A DNA stretch of 64,000 bases from Streptomyces lichenis (lineage in GTDB: Bacteria; Actinomycetota; Actinomycetes; Streptomycetales; Streptomycetaceae). Each line of letters opens with the position of its first letter. Within the stretch, counting starts at the first letter, position 1. Positions 36,790-44,339 of the stretch are shown one piece after another. The stretch lies in assembly GCF_023218175.1 (NCBI RefSeq), contig NZ_JALPTH010000002.1, positions 1 to 64,000 of the forward strand. The letters run 5' to 3'. Made by a program: the position numbers and the translations under genes. The notes under the pieces were generated by a model. That model did not search any database. It had not been told where the DNA came from and was given only the letters and a program-made list of their open reading frames with translations.

Positions 36790-37527
36790 ATGGCGCAGAG
36801 TGCCAGGCAGATCGCGGACGAGCTGCGTGAGCGCATTCACTCCGGCGAGCTGGCACCGGGCGCGCGGCTGCCGGGCGAGCCCGCGCTCGTACGCGACCAC
36901 GGGGTGGCGAAGGAGACGGCCCGACGGGCGCTGACCCTCCTGGTCACCGAGGGCCTGGCCGTCCGCAGGCGCGGCAGCGGAACGTACGTACGCGACTTCC
37001 GGCCGATCCGGCGGGTGGCCAACCGGCGGCCGGCCCAGGACGGTTGGGCGGCCGGGCGTTCGATCTGGCAGGCGGACTTGGAGGACCGGCCCCTGTCGGT
37101 CACCGATCTGACCGTCGAGGAGGCCCCGGCGCCACCCCGTGTGGCCCAGGCCCTCGGCCTGGCGGAGGGCGAGGCCGTCCTCGTCCGGGACCGCCGGTTC
37201 GTGGTCGAGGACCAGCCGGTCCAGCTCGCCACCTCCTACCTCCCGGCCGAGCTGGTGCGCGACAGCGCCATCGCCCGGCCCGACACCGGCCCCGGCGGCA
37301 CCTACGCACGGCTGGCGGAGCTGGGCCTCTCGCCCGACCGCTTCGTGGAGGAGCTTCGTGCGCGCATGCCGGCCCCGGACGAGGCAGAGCGTCTTCAACT
37401 CGCTGAAGGAACGCCGGTGGTGGAGGTCTGGCGCACTGCCTTCACCGAGGACGGCCGCGCCGTGGAACTCAACCGGATGCTGCTGGACGCTGGGGTCTAC
37501 GTCATGGAGTACCACCTGAGCAGCTGA
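36790..37527 (+). CDS. GntR/HutC family regulator with UTRA domain
   Basis: A 245-residue regulator: N-terminal GntR helix-turn-helix (RQIADELRERIHSGELAPGARLPGEPALVRDHGVAKETARRALTLL) and C-terminal UTRA ligand domain (about 80-240; RPLSVTDLTVEEAPAPPRVAQAL). Such proteins sense small ligands; KorSA-like plasmid regulators share this layout. ATG 36790 has GAGGG seven bases upstream. CCCTAGGG palindromes flank the gene on both sides, and a coupled small ORF and two methyltransferases follow, which it may control. Target ligand unknown. Confidence 0.9.
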   Translation: MAQSARQIADELRERIHSGELAPGARLPGEPALVRDHGVAKETARRALTLLVTEGLAVRRRGSGTYVRDFRPIRRVANRRPAQDGWAAGRSIWQADLEDRPLSVTDLTVEEAPAPPRVAQALGLAEGEAVLVRDRRFVVEDQPVQLATSYLPAELVRDSAIARPDTGPGGTYARLAELGLSPDRFVEELRARMPAPDEAERLQLAEGTPVVEVWRTAFTEDGRAVELNRMLLDAGVYVMEYHLSS

Positions 37528-37542
37528 AACGATTCCACGGTG

Positions 37543-37576
37543 AAGGGAGGTCAGCCATACCCGGCTGACCTCCCTT
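37543..37576 (+). terminator. Terminator of the GntR gene
   Basis: AAGGGAGGTCAGCC (37543-37556) and GGCTGACCTCCCTT (37563-37576) form a perfect 14-bp stem with a six-base loop ending in a short T run. It isolates the GntR gene from the downstream methyltransferase unit. Confidence 0.9.
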
Positions 37577-37620
37577 TCGCACACCCATCCAGCGTCATGC
37601 ACCCATCCGAGGGATAGTCC

Positions 37621-37656
37621 TCCCTAGGGATAATGCTCCACCATCCCTAGGGATGG
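37621..37656. promoter_or_regulatory. Two CCCTAGGG palindromes upstream of the methyltransferase unit
   Basis: TCCCTAGGGA (37621-37630) and the perfect 16-base palindrome CCATCCCTAGGGATGG (37641-37656) lie 28 bases before the small ORF at 37684, with a related ATCCGAGGGAT just upstream. They are the best operator candidates for the neighbouring GntR protein. Confidence 0.6.
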
Positions 37657-37683
37657 GCCCGTCCTCCGAGGAGGGAGCACGTC

Positions 37684-37806
37684 ATGCATGGGGAACCGGC
37701 TCGGGCGCGAGCGGTAGCCATGTGGGGGCGACCAGCCCACCAGGGCTCGCCCGACCGGCACACTGCCGGTCGGCCGGCGCCCTCACCGAGAACGGACCCG
37801 CGATGA
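37684..37806 (+). CDS. Small coupled ORF (40 aa) upstream of two methyltransferases
   Basis: The ATG at 37684 is preceded by GAGGAGGGAG (37669-37678) six bases upstream, and the stop overlaps the methyltransferase start as ATGA. The 40-residue product begins MHGEPARARAVAMWGRPAHQ and is rich in Arg, Pro, Ala and Gly with no cysteine, membrane helix or known motif. It could be a leader peptide for translational coupling or a functional peptide. I do not recognise it. Confidence 0.55.
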   Translation: MHGEPARARAVAMWGRPAHQGSPDRHTAGRPAPSPRTDPR

Positions 37807-38510
37807 CCGACGCCCGCCCTGCCGCCTGGGACAGCTATGCGCGCACGAAGCCCCAGCGGCGGAGAACGAACGCCAAGGGCGAGACCACGTGGTTCAACTG
37901 GACCCAGCATCCCGACCACGGCCCGGGAGCCGAGCTCCTGTCGCTTCCGCCCGGCGGCCGCGTCGTGGACCTCGGTTGCGGGTCCGGTGGAAATCTCGCC
38001 CACCTGGCCGAGCTCGGCATGTGCGCCATGGGCGTCGACCTGTCCCCGGCACAGCTTGCGAAGGCCGGCGAGCGCTGGTCCGGCGTGCGCGGGATGGAGC
38101 TGCACCAAGGCGAAGCCTTGGACTTCCTGGCCCGGCAGGAACCGCTCGACGCGATCTACTCCGTCTTCGGAGCGGCCTACTTCACCGACCCCCGGCTCAC
38201 CCTCCCCGCCGTGTTCGACCGGCTCAAACCTGGCGGGGTGTTCGTGATGTCCCAGCACCCTGCTGTCGATGGTTGCCACGGATGTCAGGCGTCGTACATC
38301 CCCCGAGGCCCCGACGAGGACCCGGCCATCGTGAAGCGTTGGGACTACCCGTCCGAGACATGGGCGCTCACTCTCGAACAGTTCGGGTTCGAGGACGTCA
38401 CCGCCACCGTTCTCCCCGCTCCGGCAACCGGCAGCCGCCGAATCGGCACGCTCCTGGTCCGGGGCGTACGCCCCACCATCGCCAGGCGAGAGGAATCGAC
38501 TTCCGCATGA
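37803..38510 (+). CDS. Class I SAM-dependent methyltransferase
   Basis: A 235-residue methyltransferase. Motif I VVDLGCGSGGNLAHLAELG binds SAM (around residues 48-66), with a Rossmann acidic strand MGVDLSPAQL and motif IV-like LDAIYSVFGAAYFTD. The N-terminal SYARTKPQRRRTNAKG segment suggests a phosphorylated or nucleic-acid-like substrate but this is speculative. It overlaps the small ORF (ATGA) and the next methyltransferase (ATGA), so three coupled cistrons are expected. Substrate unknown. Confidence 0.88.
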   Translation: MTDARPAAWDSYARTKPQRRRTNAKGETTWFNWTQHPDHGPGAELLSLPPGGRVVDLGCGSGGNLAHLAELGMCAMGVDLSPAQLAKAGERWSGVRGMELHQGEALDFLARQEPLDAIYSVFGAAYFTDPRLTLPAVFDRLKPGGVFVMSQHPAVDGCHGCQASYIPRGPDEDPAIVKRWDYPSETWALTLEQFGFEDVTATVLPAPATGSRRIGTLLVRGVRPTIARREESTSA

Positions 38511-39682
38511 CGCAGAACAAGGCCACGCAACAGACCGCTGCCATGCGCGCCCTGCTCCACGCCATGGCCCAGGACCTGGGCCATCCCCTGGCCGCCGCCT
38601 GGGAGAAGGCCTACTGGGCGGCGCCCCGGCACCACTTCCTGCCGGAGCGGTTCCACCGGGGGCCGGAGTGCGTGCCCGTGGACCGGCGGGAGGAGCCGGC
38701 GGAGTGGCTGCGGGCGGCGTACGAGGACGAGCCCGCCATCACCCAGTTCAACGACGGCGAGGAGACCGGGGAGGACGACACCCCCTGGCCGTCCTCCTCG
38801 GCATCCGCGCCCTCGATCGTGTTCCGGATGCTGGAGTTGCTCGATGTACGGGACGGGCAGCGGGTGCTGGAGATCGGCACCGGGACCGGGTGGAACGCCG
38901 GGCTGCTGGCCCAGCGGCTGGGCGGCGCGGGGTGGGTGACCAGCGTGGAGGTGGACCCCGGGCTCGCGGAAGGGGCGTTGGCCCGGCTCCGGGGTGCGGG
39001 GCTGGGGGTGGAGGTGGTCGCGGGGGACGGGGCCGAGGGGTACGCGCCGGGGGCGCCGTACGACCGGGTCGTGGCCACCTGCTCCGTACGGGAGGTGCCG
39101 TACGCCTGGGTCGGGCAGACGGCTCCGGGCGGGGTCATCCTGACACCGTGGGACTCGCCCTGGTGCTGCTACGGGCTGCTGCGGCTCACCGTGGAGGGCG
39201 ACGGCACGGCCTCCGGGCGGTTCGCCCCGCACTCCGCGTTCATGGTGATGCGCGGCCACCGCGCCGATCTGCGGATCTTCCGGGACGTGGTGCGGGACGG
39301 CCAAGTGCCGGAGGGGTCGGTGACCGGGCTCTCCCCGTGGGCGGTGGCGGGGGACGACCTGGACGCGCGGTTCGCGGTGGGGCTGTCGGTGGGGGACGTC
39401 TGGCACGCCTGGCAGGAGGACCCGGATGTGGCGGGGGTGGCCGCCCGGCTGTGGGTGGCCACGGTGGACGGCACGTCCTGGGCGGCGGTGGACGTAGGCG
39501 GGGAGCAGGAGTTCGCGGTGCACCAGTACGGGGCGCGGCGGGTGTGGGACGAGGTGGCGGCGGCGTACGCGTGGTGGCGCGGGGCCGGGTCGCCGGGGGT
39601 GGAGCGGTTCGGGCTGACGGTCGGGGCGGGGGGCGGTGGGGGTCGGGTCTGGCTGGATGCTCCGGACCGGCCGGTGGCCTGA
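38507..39682 (+). CDS. PIMT-like methyltransferase (protein-L-isoaspartate O-methyltransferase homologue)
   Basis: A 391-residue protein. Residues about 80-215 have the isoaspartyl-methyltransferase pattern: QRVLEIGTGTGWNAGLLAQ (motif I), VTSVEVDPGLA and APYDRVVATCSVREVPYAWV. A long extra C-terminal domain (about 230-390) follows, as in Streptomyces homologues of RiPP-associated O-methyltransferases. ATG overlaps the previous stop. No ATP-grasp or lanthipeptide enzyme is adjacent, so a RiPP link is not supported here; repair or small-molecule methylation is equally possible. Confidence 0.82.
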   Translation: MTQNKATQQTAAMRALLHAMAQDLGHPLAAAWEKAYWAAPRHHFLPERFHRGPECVPVDRREEPAEWLRAAYEDEPAITQFNDGEETGEDDTPWPSSSASAPSIVFRMLELLDVRDGQRVLEIGTGTGWNAGLLAQRLGGAGWVTSVEVDPGLAEGALARLRGAGLGVEVVAGDGAEGYAPGAPYDRVVATCSVREVPYAWVGQTAPGGVILTPWDSPWCCYGLLRLTVEGDGTASGRFAPHSAFMVMRGHRADLRIFRDVVRDGQVPEGSVTGLSPWAVAGDDLDARFAVGLSVGDVWHAWQEDPDVAGVAARLWVATVDGTSWAAVDVGGEQEFAVHQYGARRVWDEVAAAYAWWRGAGSPGVERFGLTVGAGGGGGRVWLDAPDRPVA

Positions 39683-39707
39683 CCACCCTCGACCCGCCCC
39701 GGCGCCG

Positions 39708-40418
39708 TCAGCCGTGGACTTCGCCGACCTCCAGGACCCGGACCTGTGTGCCCGTCGCCTGGGGGTCGGGGCGGTCGGGGTCGGCGAGGTAGGCGCGGTA
39801 GGCGGACTCGGAGGGGAAGCGGAGGAGGTGGACCTCGGAGCGGCCGTCGGGGGTGATGAGGCGGCGTTCCAGGTGGCCGCCGTGGCGGGGGAGGAGGGCC
39901 AGGGCGGCCTCTTCGGCGGCGCGGGCGGGGGCGGTGTGGTCCGACGGGTAGTCGACGATGGCGGTGAGGTGGAAGGGCGGGTTGGGGGCGGGGGCCAGGG
40001 GCTTGGTGAGGTGGACGTCGGCGTGGCCGCCGGGGACGCCCTCGATGCGGCCGGTCTCGGTGTAGCCGAGGCGGCGGTAGAACGGCGGGGCCTGGAAGGT
40101 GTACGAGGACACCTCCATGACGGTGCAGCCGCGGCGGCGGGCCTCCTCCTCGGCGGCGGCCATGAGACGGCCGCCGAGGCCGGAGGCGCGGTGGGCGGGG
40201 TCCACCCAGAGCATGTGGATGCTGCCCAGGGTGCCCCAGGTGGAGGCGGTGAGGCCGCCCACCAGGGCACCGGAGGCGTCCTCGGCGCGGACCGAGACCT
40301 CCGCCTCCTCGGCGTCGACCGCGGCGCTGTTGTACGCGGTCAGCTCGCGGTCGAGGCGGTCGGAGAGGTCTTGGTCCTCGCCGCCGATCGTCAGCCGGAC
40401 CTCGGGGTCCGGGGTCAC
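39708..40418 (-). CDS. GNAT acetyltransferase with a C-terminal ferredoxin-like domain
   Basis: A 236-residue protein. The GNAT part (about 1-150) has the acetyl-CoA loop VDPAHRASGLGGRLMAAAEEEARRRG and the FYRRLGYTETGRIEG ending. The C-terminal 80 residues (FHLTAIVDYPSD...RRLITPDGRSEVHLLRFPSESAYRAYLADPDR) resemble a DUF1330/ABM-like dimeric alpha-beta fold, an unusual fusion. The GTG start overlaps the cobN stop (GTGA), so the gene is coupled to cobN. A role in cobalamin metabolism is not indicated by its motifs. Confidence 0.8.
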   Translation of the reverse strand: MTPDPEVRLTIGGEDQDLSDRLDRELTAYNSAAVDAEEAEVSVRAEDASGALVGGLTASTWGTLGSIHMLWVDPAHRASGLGGRLMAAAEEEARRRGCTVMEVSSYTFQAPPFYRRLGYTETGRIEGVPGGHADVHLTKPLAPAPNPPFHLTAIVDYPSDHTAPARAAEEAALALLPRHGGHLERRLITPDGRSEVHLLRFPSESAYRAYLADPDRPDPQATGTQVRVLEVGEVHG

Positions 40419-43400
40419 TCGCCCTCCAGTTCGCCCTCGGTCTCCAGGAACACCTGGCGGAGCTTGTCCAGGACTTCCGGGTCGGGCTGGGCCCACATGC
40501 CGCGCGACTCGGCCTCCAGGAGGCGTTCGGCGATGCCGTGCAGGGCCCAGGGGTTGGCCTCCTGGAGGAACTTGCGGTTCTCCGGATCCAGGACATAGGT
40601 CTCGGTGAGCTTGTCGTACATCCAGTCGGCGATGACGCCGGTGGTGGCGTCGTAGCCGAAGAGGTAGTCCACGGTGGCCGCCAGCTCGAAGGCGCCCTTG
40701 TAGCCGTGGCGGCGCATCGCCTCGATCCACTTGGGGTTGACCACCCGGGCACGGAAGACCCGGGAGGTCTCCTCGACCAGGGTGCGGGTGCGGACCGTCT
40801 CGGGGCGGGTGGAGTCGCCGATGTACGCCTCGGGGGCGGTGCCGCGCAGGGCGCGGACGGTGGCCACCATGCCGCCGTGGTACTGGAAGTAGTCGTCCGA
40901 GTCGGCGATGTCGTGCTCGCGGGTGTCGGTGTTCTTCGCGGCGACGGCGATCCGCTTGTACGCGGTCTCCATCTCCTCGCGCGCCGGGCGGCCGTCCAGT
41001 TCGCGGCCGTAGGCGTAGCCGCCCCAGACCGTGTAGACCTCGGCCAGGTCGGCGTCGGTGCGCCAGTCGCGGGAGTCGATCAGCTGGAGCAGACCGGCCC
41101 CGTAGGTCCCCGGCCGGGAGCCGAAGATACGGGTGGTGGCGCGCCGTTCGTCGCCGTGCTCGGCCAGGTCGGCGCGGGTGTGGGCGCGGACGTGGTTGTC
41201 GGTGTCGGCCTCGTCCAGGGCGGCGGCGAGGCGGACGGCGTCGTCCAGCAGGCCGACGGTGTGCGGGAAGGCGTCCCGGAAGAAGCCGGAGATCCGCAGG
41301 GTGACGTCGATCCGGGGGCGGCCCAGCTCGGCCAGCGGCACCGGCTCCAGTCCGGTGACCCGGCGGGAGGCGTCGTCCCAGACCGGGCGGATGCCGAGCA
41401 GGGCGAGCGCCTCGGCGATGTCGTCGCCCGCGGTGCGCATCGCGCTGGTGCCCCAGAGGGACAGGCCCACGGAGGTGGGCCAGTCGCCGTTGTCCTCGCG
41501 GTAGCGGGTGAGCAGGGAGTCGGCGAGCGCCTGGCCGGTCTCCCAGGCGAGCCGGGAGGGCACCGCCTTCGGGTCGACGGAGTAGAAGTTCCGGCCGGTC
41601 GGCAGGACGTTGACCAGGCCGCGGAGGGGCGAGCCGGAGGGCCCGGCGGGCACGAAGCCGCCGTTGAGGGCGTGCACGGCGTGGTCCAGCTCGTCGGTGG
41701 TGGCGGCGAGGCGGGGCACCACCTGGCGGGCGGCGAAGTCCAGGATGTCGGCGACGGCCTGGACGTGCCCGGCGGCGACGGTGGTGACGGCGGCCGGGTC
41801 CCAGTCGGCGGCCTCCATGGCCTCGACCAGTTCACGGGCCTTGGCCTCGGCCTCGTCGGCGGTCTTCAGGGTGGCGGCGGACTCGTCCAGGCCCAGGGCC
41901 TCCCGGAGGCCGGGCAGCGCCTGGGTACCGCCCCAGATCTGGCGGGCGCGCAGGATGGACAGCACCAGGTTGACCCGCTCGGGGCCGGCCGGGGCGCCGC
42001 CCAGGACATGGAGCCCGTCGCGGATCTGGGCGTCCTTGACCTCGCAGAGCCAGCCGTCGACATGGAGCAGGAAGTCGTCGAAGCCGTCGTCGTCGGGGCG
42101 GTCCGCCATCCCGAGGTCGTGGTCGAGCTTGGCGGCCTGGATGAGGGTCCAGATCTGCGCGCGGATCGCGGGCAGCTTGGACGGGTCCATGGAGGAGATC
42201 TGCGCGTACTCGTCCAGCAGCTGCTCAAGCCGTGCGATGTCGCCGTAGGAGTCGGCACGGGCCATCGGCGGGACCAGGTGGTCGATCAGGGTGGCGTGGA
42301 CGCGGCGCTTGGCCTGGGTGCCCTCGCCCGGGTCGTTGACCAGGAAGGGGTAGACCAGCGGCAGGTCGCCCAGGGCGGCGTCGGGGCCGCAGGCGGCGGA
42401 CAGGCCCGCGTTCTTGCCGGGCAGCCACTCCAGGTTGCCGTGCTTGCCCAGGTGGATCATGGCGTCGGCGCCGAAGCCGCCGTCCTCGGCGGGAGCGGCG
42501 ATCCAGCGGTAGGCGGCCAGATAGTGGTGCGACGGCGGCAGATCGGGGTCGTGGTAGATCGCGATCGGGTTCTCGCCGAAGCCGCGCGGCGGCTGGATGA
42601 CGATCAGGAGGTTGCCGCGGCGCAGGGCGCCGAGCACGATGTCGCCCTCCGGATTGCGGGAGCGGTCCAGGAACATCTCGCCGGGGGCCGGGCCCCAGTG
42701 CTCCTCCACCTGCTCGCGCAGCGCCGCGGGGAGGGTGGCGTACCAGCGCCGGTAGTCGGCGGCCGGGATACGGACCGGGTTGCGGGCCATCTGCTCCTCG
42801 GTCAGCCACTCCTGGTCGTGGCCGCCGGCGTCGATCAGCGCCCGGATCAGCTCGTCGCCGTCGCCGGAGACCAGCCCGGGGATCTCCTCCTCGGGGCCGA
42901 AGTCATAGCCCTCGGCGCGCAGCCGGCGCAGCAGCGCCACCGCGGAGGCGGGGGTGTCCAGGCCGACCGCGTTGCCGATCCGGGAGTGCTTGGTCGGGTA
43001 CGCGGAGAGGACCAGCGCCAGCTTCTTGGCGGGGTTGGGGATGTGCCGGAGCTTGGCGTGCCGGACGGCGATCCCGGCGACCCGGGCGGCGCGCTCGGCG
43101 TCCGGCGCGTAGACCGGCAGCCCGTCCTCGTCGATCTCCTTGAAGGAGAACGGGACGGTGATCAGCCGGCCGTCGAACTCGGGCACCGCGACCTGGGTGG
43201 CGGCGTCCAGCGGGGAGAGTCCCTCGTCGTTCTCGTCCCAGGCGGCCCGGGACCCGGTCAGGCAGAGCGCCTGGAGGATCGGCACATCGAGCCCGGCCAG
43301 CGCACCGGCGTCCCAGGCCTCCTCGTCCCCGCCCGCCTGGGCCTCGGCGGGCTTGGTGCCGCCGGCCGCGAGCACGGTGGTGATGACCGCGTCGGCGGCC

Positions 43401-44155
43401 CGGAGGCGGTCGATCAGCTCCGGCTCGGGGGCCCGGAGCGAGGCCACGTAGAGCGGGAGCGGGCGGCCCCCGGCGTCCTCGATGGCACCGCAGAGCGCGT
43501 CCACGAAGGCGGTGTTCCCGCTCATGTGGTGGGCGCGGTAGTAGAGGACGGCGATGGTCGGGCCGTCGACCGCCCTGGTGGTGCGCTCCAGCACGCCCCA
43601 GGTGGGCGCGGGGGCGGGCGGTTCGAAACCGTGGCCGGTGAGCAGCACGGTGTCGGAGAGGAAGCGGGCCAGCTGCTCCAGGTTGGCGGGGCCGCCGTGC
43701 GCGAGGTAGGCGTGCGCCTCGGCCGCCAGGCCGATCGGCACGGTGGAGGCCTCCATCAGCTGGGCGTCGGGCGCCTGCTCGCCGGTGAGCACGACCAGCG
43801 GAAGGCCGCTGTCGCGCAGGACGGCGAGCCCGTCCTCCCAGGCCCGTACGCCGCCGAGGAGGCGGACGACCACCAGCCCGGCACCGTCCAGCAGCGCGGG
43901 CAGGTCCTCCTGGGGGAGGCGGGAGGGGTTGGCGTACCGGTACTCGACCGGGCCGCCGGCCGCGCGGGCGCTGAGCAGGTCGGTGTCGGAGTGCGAGAGG
44001 AGCAGCACGGGGGCGGCGGAAGACCTCTCCGGCGCGGGGGCGGCCTCCTCCGGTGCTCCCTCGGCTATCCCCGGCTGCGGCGCGGCGGGCGACACGGCCG
44101 CGGGGGGCGCATCGGGCGCGTCGGGGGTCGTCGTCGGCTCGTCGGCGTGCGTCAT
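40415..44155 (-). CDS. cobN: Cobaltochelatase subunit CobN
   Basis: The 1246-residue large chelatase subunit that, with CobS/CobT or ChlI/ChlD-like partners, inserts cobalt into hydrogenobyrinate diamide in aerobic B12 synthesis. CobN/magnesium-chelatase features include AAYRWIAAPAE...MIHLGKHGNLEWLPGKNAGLS and EVYTVWGGYAYGREL near the C-terminus. The first ~45 residues are a disordered Thr/Pro/Ala tail. ATG 44155 has GAGGAAGG upstream. A cobalamin riboswitch lies in its leader, and the divergent cobG gene follows. Partners are not in the window. Confidence 0.96.
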   Translation of the reverse strand: MTHADEPTTTPDAPDAPPAAVSPAAPQPGIAEGAPEEAAPAPERSSAAPVLLLSHSDTDLLSARAAGGPVEYRYANPSRLPQEDLPALLDGAGLVVVRLLGGVRAWEDGLAVLRDSGLPLVVLTGEQAPDAQLMEASTVPIGLAAEAHAYLAHGGPANLEQLARFLSDTVLLTGHGFEPPAPAPTWGVLERTTRAVDGPTIAVLYYRAHHMSGNTAFVDALCGAIEDAGGRPLPLYVASLRAPEPELIDRLRAADAVITTVLAAGGTKPAEAQAGGDEEAWDAGALAGLDVPILQALCLTGSRAAWDENDEGLSPLDAATQVAVPEFDGRLITVPFSFKEIDEDGLPVYAPDAERAARVAGIAVRHAKLRHIPNPAKKLALVLSAYPTKHSRIGNAVGLDTPASAVALLRRLRAEGYDFGPEEEIPGLVSGDGDELIRALIDAGGHDQEWLTEEQMARNPVRIPAADYRRWYATLPAALREQVEEHWGPAPGEMFLDRSRNPEGDIVLGALRRGNLLIVIQPPRGFGENPIAIYHDPDLPPSHHYLAAYRWIAAPAEDGGFGADAMIHLGKHGNLEWLPGKNAGLSAACGPDAALGDLPLVYPFLVNDPGEGTQAKRRVHATLIDHLVPPMARADSYGDIARLEQLLDEYAQISSMDPSKLPAIRAQIWTLIQAAKLDHDLGMADRPDDDGFDDFLLHVDGWLCEVKDAQIRDGLHVLGGAPAGPERVNLVLSILRARQIWGGTQALPGLREALGLDESAATLKTADEAEAKARELVEAMEAADWDPAAVTTVAAGHVQAVADILDFAARQVVPRLAATTDELDHAVHALNGGFVPAGPSGSPLRGLVNVLPTGRNFYSVDPKAVPSRLAWETGQALADSLLTRYREDNGDWPTSVGLSLWGTSAMRTAGDDIAEALALLGIRPVWDDASRRVTGLEPVPLAELGRPRIDVTLRISGFFRDAFPHTVGLLDDAVRLAAALDEADTDNHVRAHTRADLAEHGDERRATTRIFGSRPGTYGAGLLQLIDSRDWRTDADLAEVYTVWGGYAYGRELDGRPAREEMETAYKRIAVAAKNTDTREHDIADSDDYFQYHGGMVATVRALRGTAPEAYIGDSTRPETVRTRTLVEETSRVFRARVVNPKWIEAMRRHGYKGAFELAATVDYLFGYDATTGVIADWMYDKLTETYVLDPENRKFLQEANPWALHGIAERLLEAESRGMWAQPDPEVLDKLRQVFLETEGELEGE

Positions 44156-44207
44156 CGCTGCGCTGGCCTTCCTCGGGGTGTCCGCGCCCCGGGTGGTGAT
44201 GAGGACG

Positions 44208-44316
44208 GCGGGAGTTCCTGACTCGCCCGGACCGCCTCCGCGGCCGGACTCACAGTGGCGGGACCGCGCCGGATTTCCACCGGGCTTCCTCCCTCGGGCC
44301 CTGGGACCCTGTGCCG
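44208..44316 (-). promoter_or_regulatory. Cobalamin riboswitch controlling cobN
   Basis: On the minus strand this leader contains the B12-box pattern AAGCCCGGTGGAAATCCGGC, then CGGTCCCGCCACTGTGA, and ends with GAGTCAGGAACTCC. A TACTAT -10 element (44322-44327) lies at its 5' end. Binding of adenosylcobalamin should repress cobN. It does not read into the divergent cobG. Confidence 0.92.
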
Positions 44317-44339
44317 TCTGCATAGTAGAGGCTGCGCGT

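Noticed and set aside
37684..37806. Small ORF as a RiPP precursor for the PIMT-like enzyme
   Set aside because: No ATP-grasp, lanthipeptide or RRE gene is adjacent, and the peptide lacks a recognisable core. Kept only as an unexplained coupled ORF.
37803..39682. Methyltransferase pair as a restriction-modification or BREX-like system
   Set aside because: No nuclease, ATPase or target-recognition domain is present; the second protein is PIMT-like, not a DNA methylase (no DPPY/NPPY motif).
40538..44221. A 1227-codon open frame on the plus strand opposite cobN
   Set aside because: The minus strand encodes a full-length, motif-complete CobN. The opposite frame is a by-product of high third-position GC, with no ribosome binding site or recognisable domain.
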